Below, piece by piece: positions 46,831-54,562 of a stretch of DNA of 64,000 bases; positions within the stretch are counted from its first letter, which is position 1; every line of letters starts with the position of its first letter. Origin of the DNA: Myxococcales bacterium (lineage in GTDB: Bacteria > Myxococcota_A > Polyangia > Haliangiales > Haliangiaceae). The position numbers and the translations under genes were made by a program. A model generated the notes under the pieces. That model had not been told where the DNA came from. It searched no databases and worked only from the letters and a program-made list of their open reading frames with translations. The stretch is from the NCBI GenBank assembly GCA_016706545.1, contig JADJJK010000019.1:1-64000 (forward strand), read 5' to 3'.

Positions 46831-47348
46831 AGCGACCACCCGACGCTCGCGCCGAGCCAGGGCACAAGGCGCGTCCCCCACGACGCCATCGCGTAGGCGC
46901 GCACCAGCAGCCCATGACGGTACTCGTAGCCAGCAGACAGCTCCGCATCCAGCGACATCGAGGTCTTGCCCGGCCACTCCGGCCCCGGCGAGGGCGTGTG
47001 GCGGCGCACCCACTGCGGCCCGGCTTGCATGAACCAGCGATGCCGCGCGCTGCTCCACGGACGCCACGGATACACCGCGAGGTAGGGCGCCACCCGCGTG
47101 AAGCGGTCCCCGCTGAGGACGTAGTGGGACGCCACCGCGCCGAGCGCTAGCTGCCTGGGCAACCTGACGTCATAGCCGACGCCGTAGAGCCCGCCCTTGC
47201 CCAGCGCCTCCACATAGAACGCATGGCGGTCATCGGCGCGCGCGGGCGCCGTGCCCAGGCCCGCCGCGCCCAGGCCAACTGGGCCCGTCAGTCCCAGGCC
47301 AACCAGGCTCATCACCACGAGCGCGCGACGACGAGCCAAAGACGACAT
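46827..47348 (-). CDS. Small outer-membrane beta-barrel-like protein
   Basis: The 173-residue protein has a signal peptide (MSLVGLGLTGPVGLGAAGLG, cleavage near APARA-D). The mature part alternates aromatic and polar residues in short strands (FYVEALGKGGLYGVGYDVRL, APYLAVYPWRPW, LDAELSAGYEYRHGLLVRAY) and ends LGASVGWSL, a beta-signal-like C-terminus. This suggests an eight-stranded outer-membrane barrel. It is translationally coupled to the EEP-family lipoprotein gene by a 4-bp overlap. The function is unknown. Confidence 0.75.
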   Translation of the reverse strand: MSSLARRRALVVMSLVGLGLTGPVGLGAAGLGTAPARADDRHAFYVEALGKGGLYGVGYDVRLPRQLALGAVASHYVLSGDRFTRVAPYLAVYPWRPWSSARHRWFMQAGPQWVRRHTPSPGPEWPGKTSMSLDAELSAGYEYRHGLLVRAYAMASWGTRLVPWLGASVGWSL

Positions 47349-47426
47349 CGCGCTACCGTAGCAAACTTGTGCCTCGGCGAAACCAAAACTTTCGCCCGCG
47401 GGTCAGCGCCCCTCCGAGCGCGCTGC

Positions 47427-49001
47427 TCAGAACCCCACCACCACGTTCACGCCGGCGTCGATCTCCGCGGTCTCTCGCTCCAGCCCGTCCCAGGCCCCTC
47501 GCCGCAGCGAAGTGTCCAGCGCCAGCTCGAAGCGGACGTCGCTCCACCAAGGCCCGACGCCCAGCGCCGCGCGCACCGCCACCCGCTGGTCGGTGACGTC
47601 GTGCGGATCTCCATCCGCGCCGTCCAGCTCCACGCGGTCAAAGCCATCAATCGACCACAGCGCGTGCGCCCGCGCGTCGACGTCGGCGTACCACGGCGGG
47701 GCCACCAGGCGCAGCCGCGACATCAGCGACGCGCCCGTGGCGTAGTAGTAGCCGCGGACCTGCAGCACCGAGTTCTGCGGCACCGGCGCGAACGGCGACA
47801 CCGGCCCGAACACGTGCGCCCGCACCATCGCCACGTCGGCGTACGCGCCCACCTCCCAGAACCACCGCCGCCCACCACGCCAGCTCCCCAGCGCGAGGCG
47901 CGGCCCGGCGACGTTGAACACCAGCGCGTGATCCCACTCGTCGCCGACTCTCCGGCTCTCGTAGTCCATGCCCCCAGCGACACCAAGGAACTGATCTGCC
48001 CCCACCACGCCTGCGCCGCCCTCGCCTGGGGCGTCCTCCACGTCGCCGCCAGGGGCCAGCGCGCGCCAGTACCTGCCCGCGTAGTGCGTGGCCGAGCGCA
48101 GCCACACCCGCGAGGCGCCATCCGCCGCGAGCCGGACCTCGGCTTGCACGTGGCTCCACGCCCCCGACCGCAGCCACACCGCGCCCTGCCCCTCCGCGCC
48201 GTAGCGGCGCTCGCGCACCAGCTCCAGGTCCAGCTCCAGCGTCGCCTCGCTGTAAGGCCTGGCTCCCTGATCCACGAGCCGCCCGCCCGCCGAAAAGTCG
48301 AACCGCGACCACGCCGAGACCGGCGCGCGCCAGGACGAGTACCCCGCGGCGGCGTGTAGCCGATGCACCGGCGACACCACCCAGCCAAGGGCGCTGCGAG
48401 CCCAGCTCGCGTCCCGGCGGTCTGCCATCTGCCCGAGCTGGAACAGCGGCTCGCCAAGCAAGATGCCAGCTAGCGAGTTGGTCACCAGGTCGTTGACCGA
48501 CACGCGCTCCTTGAACTCCACCACGTACTCCCAGCTCGCGGCCGAGAGCAGGTCGATCACCGTCGAGGTCGCGGCTCCATATCCGTTGGCGCGCGCCACC
48601 TGGAACGCCAGCGCGCCGGCGATGGGGTGGCGGATGGCGTTGGCGTCCCAGTACCCGGTGTCGAGCGCGAGCGCGCGCAGCGACGTGAGCTTGGTGATCC
48701 AGCTCTCCCAGTCCCAGCGCAGCTCCCAGTCCTCGCGCTGCAGGCTGGTGTTGCTCCAGTAGTAGATCATGGGCGGGATGAGCACCGCGGCGCTCTCCGC
48801 CAGCAGCAGCGGCACGCGCGCCGGCCGCTTGATCGGCTGAGCGTGCTGCCGGTCCAGCTCCAGCTCGGTCGGCGCGCTGGGAGGAGCAGTCGGAGCAGTC
48901 GGAGCAGTCGCAGCAGTCGGAGCGCTGTCTGCCGGCTCAGCCGCCGCGGCGCTGGGCAAGGCGCCGCCAAGCAGTCCGATCAGCGAGATCTGTCGCAACA
49001 T
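47427..49001 (-). CDS. DUF3943 domain outer-membrane protein
   Basis: From ATG 49001 (MLRQISLIGLLGGALPSAAAA) the 524-residue protein is exported. A Pro/Thr/Ala linker encoded by 9-bp repeats is followed by a DUF3943-like segment, IRHPIAGALAFQVARANGYG, then SAASWEYVVEFKERVSVND and LVTNSLAGILLGEPLFQLGQ. The C-terminal half is a series of amphipathic strands (RRWFWEVGAYADVAMVRAHV) ending AEIDAGVNVVVGF, a terminal Phe as in outer-membrane barrels. The function of the family is unknown; it may help anchor or insert envelope components. ATG 49025 is an alternative start. Confidence 0.82.
   Translation of the reverse strand: MLRQISLIGLLGGALPSAAAAEPADSAPTAATAPTAPTAPPSAPTELELDRQHAQPIKRPARVPLLLAESAAVLIPPMIYYWSNTSLQREDWELRWDWESWITKLTSLRALALDTGYWDANAIRHPIAGALAFQVARANGYGAATSTVIDLLSAASWEYVVEFKERVSVNDLVTNSLAGILLGEPLFQLGQMADRRDASWARSALGWVVSPVHRLHAAAGYSSWRAPVSAWSRFDFSAGGRLVDQGARPYSEATLELDLELVRERRYGAEGQGAVWLRSGAWSHVQAEVRLAADGASRVWLRSATHYAGRYWRALAPGGDVEDAPGEGGAGVVGADQFLGVAGGMDYESRRVGDEWDHALVFNVAGPRLALGSWRGGRRWFWEVGAYADVAMVRAHVFGPVSPFAPVPQNSVLQVRGYYYATGASLMSRLRLVAPPWYADVDARAHALWSIDGFDRVELDGADGDPHDVTDQRVAVRAALGVGPWWSDVRFELALDTSLRRGAWDGLERETAEIDAGVNVVVGF
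48883..48922 (-). repeat. 9-bp tandem repeat encoding a Pro-Thr-Ala linker
   Basis: GGAGCAGTC on the plus strand is repeated four times (one copy with C for G), encoding TAP/TAA units just after the signal peptide of the DUF3943 protein. The frame is preserved. Confidence 0.8.
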
Positions 49002-49294
49002 GAGCCTGTGAGATGATGGGACCATGGCACGACGCCCCCCCAGTGGCACCGCCAAGGGTAGCGCGCGGGCGCGCAACTGGCGTGGCGCGTCTGGGCGGTT
49101 CCAAGAGATGTCCTGATCCCCATCGCCTTCCCCAGGTCCTGTCGCCACCCTCACAGGGTGCGCCGCCGCCATCGAACATATCGTGGCATCAACTACCTAG
49201 TTCATCGCCTTCGTGGTGAAAGGCGAATTCGAAGAGTAACCGTCGACACGCCATGAGATCTCCATGAACAATTTTTGCGCACCGCGAAAACGAG

Positions 49295-49313
49295 ATCTGT
49301 ACATCATCTGTAC
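49295..49313 (+). promoter_or_regulatory. Two ATCTGTAC direct repeats 11 bp apart (putative operator)
   Basis: ATCTGTACATC is followed by ATCTGTAC, one helical turn apart, ending 40 bases before the probable transcription start at 49353. The position suits activator binding. The cognate factor is unknown; autoregulation by the 49353 product is one possibility. Confidence 0.4.
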
Positions 49314-49340
49314 TGGATCGCGAAGCGGTCTTTCTATAGA

Positions 49341-49346
49341 TAGTCT
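49341..49346 (+). promoter_or_regulatory. -10 hexamer TAGTCT six bases before GTG (leaderless start)
   Basis: TAGTCT, then TCCATT, then GTG 49353. No Shine-Dalgarno is present. Confidence 0.5.
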
Positions 49347-49352
49347 TCCATT

Positions 49353-52223
49353 GTGACGTGTTTTGGCAGAGTTGCCGAGCTGACCCGGCTGCAGGGACTG
49401 CTTGGCGATGACCCGGTGGCTGTCCTGATTGGACTTCCGGGGCTGGGCAAGACAGAGCTGGTCTACCGCGTGGAGGCGGAGCTGCTGGCCGCGGCGCCGC
49501 GGCCGGTCACGCATGTCAACGTGGGGCCAGAGCACCAGGGCAAGCTCCACGGCTACCTGCTGGAGCGCTTGACCGGGCAGCCGCAGGATCCCGCGCTGTC
49601 ACCGCTGGTGGACCTGCTGGTGCGAGAGCCGCACGTGCTGGTGATCGATGACGCGCAGCACGCCGCCGCCGAGGTGGCGGTGCTCATCGACCGCCTGATG
49701 CGCCGCATCGGGGTGGCCAGCCGCCTGGTCGTCGCCTCGCGCGTCATGCTGCCCATCGAGACCACCCCGATCGTGGTGCGCCTGGAGCCGCTGACTCCGG
49801 AAGACAGCCACTCCCTGCTGCATCATCTCGCCACCCGGCTTGGCGTCCACCTGGATGACATCAGCGCGCTGGTCTCCCGCGGCGGAGGCAGCCCGCTGCT
49901 GCTGCGCCAGATCGTGGCGGGCCACGGCCGCGGCGAGCGCTCCCACGATCCGCTGCGGGGCATGATCGCGGCGCTGGGCGAGCCCGCGTCGTACGCGCTG
50001 ACCCAGCTCGCGGCCATGTCCACCTGCTCGCAGTCGCGTCGCGCGGCCGAGCGGTTGGTGCCGTCCGATGACATCCTGCAGTCGCTGCACGAGCAGTGCC
50101 TGGTCGAGCTCGGCCCAGAGCGCGTGGTGGTGCATAGCCTGGTGCGCGACGCGGTGCTGGCCAAGGCGGACCCCGAGCTCGTGCTGGAAAGCCGCAAGCA
50201 GGCCGCGGAGGCGCTGTGGCAGGAGTACGAAGCGTGCCGTCGCCCGGCGGTCGCCATCGAGGCCATCTGCCTGGCGGCCTCGGCGGGCGAGTTCGACGCC
50301 GCGATGGCGCAACTGCAGACCGCCAGCCGCGCCATCACCGACGCTGGCCTGGATCACCTGATCTTGCCGATGCTGGAGAAGCTGGCCGCGCAAGGCTCGC
50401 TCGACGCCACCTTGCTGGCCGCGCGGATCTACGTGCGGACCGCCCGCATCCGCGACGCGACGCGCATGATGGATCTGGTCCGGCCCAACGATCGCACCCT
50501 GCACCGCGCGCTGGTCCTGCGCGCCACGCTCGATGAGCGCCGAGGAGATCTGGCCGCCGCCACCCGCGGCTTCACGACCGCGCTCGAGCACACGCCGCCC
50601 GGCTCACCGCGACGCTGGCTGGGGCTGCGCCTGGCCGTGCTGCTGGCGCTGGCCGGGCGCGCCGACGCCGCGGACCGCGCGCTGGCCGAGCTGGAGCAGG
50701 AGATCCTGGGCGGCTCCGAGTCGTCGCCCGAGTCCTCGCGCGACGCCGCGCGGTACTGGTGGTCCCAGACCCTGACCCGCCTGGCGCGCTACGAGTGGGA
50801 CGAGGCGCTCGCCGCCATCCTCGAGGGGCTGCGGATCGCTGGCAACGTGGGCGACCGCGAGCTGGTGTTCCTGTTTCGCCTGGCGGGCCTGCTCGCCACC
50901 AGCGAGCTTGGCCACGTGGAGCAGACCCGTGAGTGGGCCGACGAGCTGACCTCCGCGCAGCGCGGCGAGCCCATCCACAGCCGCCTCATCGATCTGTTCC
51001 TGGGCGTGGTCCGGTTCGCGGACGGACGGCTCGACGAGGCGGTCGCCCACCTGCGCCGGGCGCACGAGATCCATGAACGCGATCAGGATGTGCTGCTGGC
51101 CACCCTGGCCGCGCACTACCTGGCGCGCGCCATGCTCACCGAGGGCTCGGCGGCGGCGGCCTGCGAGGTGCTGCGCGGCATCGTCGAGTCCGTGCTGCGC
51201 CACGGCATGGGCGCGCTGGCCGGCCCCACCCAGGCCCTGCTGGGCCGCGCGCTCATCGCCGCCGGCCGGATGAGCGACGCGCGGACGCTGGCGCGCGAGC
51301 TCCTCGGCCACCACCTGCCGACGATCGTCGGAGAGGCGCACACCCTCCTGGCCTACGCCGCGGCCTACGGCGGCGACATCGCCGAGGCGCGGCAGCACGT
51401 GGCGCGCGCCCTGGCGACGGTCGGCGAGCGCGCAGCGGCGCGCTCCGGCGTCATGCTCGACCAGGCGACCCTCGAGCTCTTGGGCGGGGATCCCGAGCGC
51501 GCGCGCGCCGCCGCCCTGGCGGTGCGCGACACCGAGGCCCACCGGGCCCGCCCGCTGGTGCGCGGACGGGTGCTCTACGTCCTGGCGGTGGCCGACCTCG
51601 CCGCCGGCCTCATCGACACCGCGCTCGAGGCGCTCGCCGAGGCCGACCTCATCGCCTCGACGTTTGGCCTGGGCCAGCTGGGCGAGGCCATCAAGCTGCT
51701 GCGCAGCGCGACCGCGCTGGGCGAGTCGATCTTCGACCGCATCCCCACCGAGCACCGCGCCGGATACATGGGCCTGCTGCGCGTCCTGGGGATGCGCTCG
51801 GGCACCCTGGTGGTCTCCAGCCGCCACGGCCGCATCCACATCGATGGATCGCAGCTCCCGCGCGTCGCCCAGCACCTGGATATCGTCGTCGATCGCGTCA
51901 ACAGCTCGATCCGCGGCCCCTCGCTCACCGTGGAGGGGCGAGCGACCGCGGTGTCGATCTTGGTGGGGCTAGCCGAGAGCGATGAGCCGGTCACGCCCGA
52001 GCGCCTGTACCAGATTGTCTGGGGTGGCAGTGAGTATCACCCTCTCCGACATCGAAACACGCTCTACATCGCACTCAATCGCACACGAAAACTGCTGAAG
52101 GATGTAGGGGAACCTCGCGAAGTCATCCTGCGGGGATCGATCGGGTGGTCTATCTCACCGGAGATCGATCTCGCCATCGTCCGTCGAGACCCTCGGGTTT
52201 CGACGGTTGCAGCCGCGCTGTAA
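49353..52223 (+). CDS. P-loop ATPase/TPR regulator with C-terminal winged helix
   Basis: The 956-residue STAND-like protein starts at GTG 49353. The N-terminal P-loop NTPase has Walker A GLPGLGKT (27-34) and Walker B VLVIDDAQ, then RLVVASRVMLP. A long middle of TPR-like helical repeats follows (about residues 270-800; ALVLRATLDERRGDLAAATR, LGRALIAAGRMSDARTLARE). The C-terminal winged helix (about 850-940) includes LPRVAQHLDIVVDRVNSSIR, VTPERLYQIVWGG, RNTLYIALNRTRKLLKDVGE and VILRGSIGWSISP. The architecture is that of ATP-dependent transcription activators in which TPRs sense a signal. It is the intact counterpart of the regulator at 40122. It lies 67 bp upstream of the kinase gene in the same direction and may regulate or be regulated with it. 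Confidence 0.85.
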   Translation: MTCFGRVAELTRLQGLLGDDPVAVLIGLPGLGKTELVYRVEAELLAAAPRPVTHVNVGPEHQGKLHGYLLERLTGQPQDPALSPLVDLLVREPHVLVIDDAQHAAAEVAVLIDRLMRRIGVASRLVVASRVMLPIETTPIVVRLEPLTPEDSHSLLHHLATRLGVHLDDISALVSRGGGSPLLLRQIVAGHGRGERSHDPLRGMIAALGEPASYALTQLAAMSTCSQSRRAAERLVPSDDILQSLHEQCLVELGPERVVVHSLVRDAVLAKADPELVLESRKQAAEALWQEYEACRRPAVAIEAICLAASAGEFDAAMAQLQTASRAITDAGLDHLILPMLEKLAAQGSLDATLLAARIYVRTARIRDATRMMDLVRPNDRTLHRALVLRATLDERRGDLAAATRGFTTALEHTPPGSPRRWLGLRLAVLLALAGRADAADRALAELEQEILGGSESSPESSRDAARYWWSQTLTRLARYEWDEALAAILEGLRIAGNVGDRELVFLFRLAGLLATSELGHVEQTREWADELTSAQRGEPIHSRLIDLFLGVVRFADGRLDEAVAHLRRAHEIHERDQDVLLATLAAHYLARAMLTEGSAAAACEVLRGIVESVLRHGMGALAGPTQALLGRALIAAGRMSDARTLARELLGHHLPTIVGEAHTLLAYAAAYGGDIAEARQHVARALATVGERAAARSGVMLDQATLELLGGDPERARAAALAVRDTEAHRARPLVRGRVLYVLAVADLAAGLIDTALEALAEADLIASTFGLGQLGEAIKLLRSATALGESIFDRIPTEHRAGYMGLLRVLGMRSGTLVVSSRHGRIHIDGSQLPRVAQHLDIVVDRVNSSIRGPSLTVEGRATAVSILVGLAESDEPVTPERLYQIVWGGSEYHPLRHRNTLYIALNRTRKLLKDVGEPREVILRGSIGWSISPEIDLAIVRRDPRVSTVAAAL

Positions 52224-52290
52224 AGACGAAGTAAAGCCAGGATCCCTCGCGCGGATTCCTGGCCTGTGAACAATGGTGTTGGAAAAAAGT

Positions 52291-54555
52291 ATGAACGCTG
52301 GAACGACGATCGGGAGATACGAAATCCTGCGGCTTCTTGCCGCTGGGGGCATGGGTGAGGTTTACCTCGCGCGTCACCAGTCGACCGTCCCGGGGTTCGC
52401 CTCGCTGGCGGTCATCAAGATCCTCATCAAGTCCCTCAGCACGAACCCTTCCTTCGTGCAGATGTTCCTGGACGAAGCGAGGATCGTCAGCAAGCTGCAG
52501 CACAAGAACATCGTCCAGGTGCGAGACGTTGGGGAATTTGAGGGCCAGTTCTACATGGTCATGGAGTACATCCCTGGCCAGAACCTGAGAGAGCTGCTGG
52601 GCGACGCCTCCATCATCGACCGGCCGCTGTTTGCGCCGCGCCTGGGCGCCGAGGTGTTCGCGGAGATCGCCAGCGCGCTCGCCGCCGCGCACCACGAGCA
52701 CCTGGTCCACCGCGATATCTCGCCCAACAACATCATGATCAGCGATGACGGGGTCGCCAAGCTGATCGACTTTGGCGTGGCGAAGGCGATGAGCTCCACC
52801 TCGCTGACCAAGCCCGGCACGCTCAAGGGCAAGTTCTCGTACATGGCTCCGGAGTATGTGAAGAGCCAGGCGTACGACCACCGCGTCGATCTGTTCTCGC
52901 TCGGCGTGGTGATGTGGGAGACGTTTGCGCGCCGACGCCTGTTCCGCGGGCCGAGCGCGGCGGAGCAGCTCCACCAGCTCCTGGAGACGCCGATCCCCCC
53001 GCTCGACGAGGTGGTGCCAGACTTCCCGCGCGACCTGGCCACCGTGGTCGCGGCGGCGCTGGAGCGCGATCCGCAGCGGCGGATCTCCTCGGCGATGCTC
53101 CTGGCCGACAGCCTCGCCGAGGTGGCGCGCAGCCTGCCGTTTGGGCCAGACGCGACCTTGCGCAAGTGGCTCGAGAACCGCATCCCGGACCGCATGCGGG
53201 ACCGCCGGCAGACCGACCAGATGCTGGCGTCGCTGCCGCACGGCTCGCCGATCCCCGATTTCGGGCTGGCCTTCCCCGAGGCCGGCAGCGTCCCCGGCAG
53301 CTACGGCTACCAGCAGATGGGCTACCGGCCTGCGCTGGGCGAGCCCGACGCCACCCGGCCGCTGTCCGCGCCCGCGCCGATCGTCGCGCTGCCAAATGTG
53401 CCCACGCCGCGATCGCGGATGACGCCGGTGCTGATCGGCTTTCTGGCAGGCGTCGCCGCGATCGCGGTGGTGTTCGCCATGATGCGGACCGGCTCGTCAG
53501 AGGCCAAGCAGCCCCAGGCGATGGGCTCGGCGTTCGCCCAGGGCTCGCTCGCGGATGTGCATCGACAGCTCGGCCTGCGGGCGATGGCCGACGGCGACAT
53601 GGACAAGGCGCGGCGAGACTTCGCCGAGGCCATGCGGCTCGGCGCCGGCGGCGACGTGGCCAAGCTCCTGGAGATGGCCACCGCCGAGGCCGAGGCCAAG
53701 CATCCCGAGCCGATCGAGACGCCGCCGACCACCGTCGCTGGCGCGCCAACAGGCGACGCGACCGCTCCGACGACCGAGCCGGCCACGCCGACGGAGACGG
53801 CCGCGCCAGAGGCCATCGAGCCGGAGCCGGCGGCCGCCACCCTGCCGACCGCGACGCCAGCCAGGCTGGATCCGCCGCCGGAGCGCGCCAACCCGCGGAC
53901 GGGCAAGACCACGCCCCCGCGCGCGGGCAGGACCGAGAAGGTCACCGCCGCCACCCGCCCCGAGCCGGCGGTCGCGCAGCCCCCGGCTCCCGAGCCGCCT
54001 GCGCCCGCCACCCTGACGGTGACGTCCATCGTCCCTGATGCCCAGGTCTACGTGGATGGCCAGTTCGTGGGCGAGACCCCGCGCAAGCTGCAGGTCAGCC
54101 CCGACGCGGACCACGCGCTGGTGGTGAAGGACAAGGGCGGCGAGACCTTGCTGAGCCGCAACGTCAAGATCGCCGCCGGGGCCGACAAGATCGTCCTGGT
54201 GGAGACCAAGCCCAAGCCGGCGCCGACGGTGGCCGCCGCGCCAGCGCCCGCGCCCGTGGCCGCCGTGGCCCAGCCGGCGCGCACGCCTCGCGTGAGCGAA
54301 GATGGCTCGGTGGCCTCCGGCGCGTCCGTGGTCCGTGCGTGCAACGCCTGTCACGCCAAGACGGGCGCGAGCGCCTTCGGCGGCCGCCGCTACACGCGCG
54401 CCCAGTGGGAGCGGTTCTTTGCAAGTGGCCAGCACGACCGGTACGTCGGCATCGGAGACAAGATGGGCGCCAGTGAGCTGAGGGCAGCACGTGCCTTCCT
54501 GCGCGCCAACGCTGCCGACAGCGCAGAACATCAGGGCGCTGGCGTCCAGGAGTAG
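52291..54555 (+). CDS. Ser/Thr protein kinase with PEGA domain and C-terminal cytochrome c-like CXXCH domain
   Basis: The 754-residue protein starts at ATG 52291 (GGAAAA upstream; ATG 52273 is an alternative). The Hanks-type kinase domain (about 1-270) has GGMGEVYLA, the Lys in AVIKILI, HRDISPNNIM, DFGVAK and MAPEY, so it should be active. One membrane helix (377-399, VLIGFLAGVAAIAVVFAMM) is followed by an extracytoplasmic Pro/Ala/Thr linker, then a PEGA domain (about 572-640, VPDAQVYVDGQFVGETP). A terminal segment follows, with Cys684-x-x-Cys687-His688 (CNACHAKTG), YTRAQWERFFASGQHDRY, Met725 (DKMG) and ELRAARAFLRAN. CXXCH on the periplasmic side is the c-type heme attachment motif, and the trailing helix pattern is cytochrome c-like. 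The protein may sense heme redox state or a ligand and signal inward. The DUF3373 gene follows 7 bp downstream. Confidence 0.85.
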   Translation: MNAGTTIGRYEILRLLAAGGMGEVYLARHQSTVPGFASLAVIKILIKSLSTNPSFVQMFLDEARIVSKLQHKNIVQVRDVGEFEGQFYMVMEYIPGQNLRELLGDASIIDRPLFAPRLGAEVFAEIASALAAAHHEHLVHRDISPNNIMISDDGVAKLIDFGVAKAMSSTSLTKPGTLKGKFSYMAPEYVKSQAYDHRVDLFSLGVVMWETFARRRLFRGPSAAEQLHQLLETPIPPLDEVVPDFPRDLATVVAAALERDPQRRISSAMLLADSLAEVARSLPFGPDATLRKWLENRIPDRMRDRRQTDQMLASLPHGSPIPDFGLAFPEAGSVPGSYGYQQMGYRPALGEPDATRPLSAPAPIVALPNVPTPRSRMTPVLIGFLAGVAAIAVVFAMMRTGSSEAKQPQAMGSAFAQGSLADVHRQLGLRAMADGDMDKARRDFAEAMRLGAGGDVAKLLEMATAEAEAKHPEPIETPPTTVAGAPTGDATAPTTEPATPTETAAPEAIEPEPAAATLPTATPARLDPPPERANPRTGKTTPPRAGRTEKVTAATRPEPAVAQPPAPEPPAPATLTVTSIVPDAQVYVDGQFVGETPRKLQVSPDADHALVVKDKGGETLLSRNVKIAAGADKIVLVETKPKPAPTVAAAPAPAPVAAVAQPARTPRVSEDGSVASGASVVRACNACHAKTGASAFGGRRYTRAQWERFFASGQHDRYVGIGDKMGASELRAARAFLRANAADSAEHQGAGVQE

Positions 54556-54562
54556 AGTAGAC

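Larger units (their letters stand above)
49026..49352. other. Intergenic region upstream of the 49353 regulator
   Basis: These 327 bp hold no gene I can support. The right half is AT-richer than the surroundings and contains two direct ATCTGTAC repeats (49295-49302 and 49306-49313), CTATAGATAG, and TAGTCT six bases before the GTG start at 49353. The left half looks like the 5' side of the DUF3943 gene. Confidence 0.55.

Noticed and set aside
52291..54555. CXXCH in the kinase as a chance or zinc-type motif
   Set aside because: Kept as a heme candidate because it lies on the periplasmic side, is followed by a cytochrome-like helical tail and a possible Met ligand; it remains unproven.
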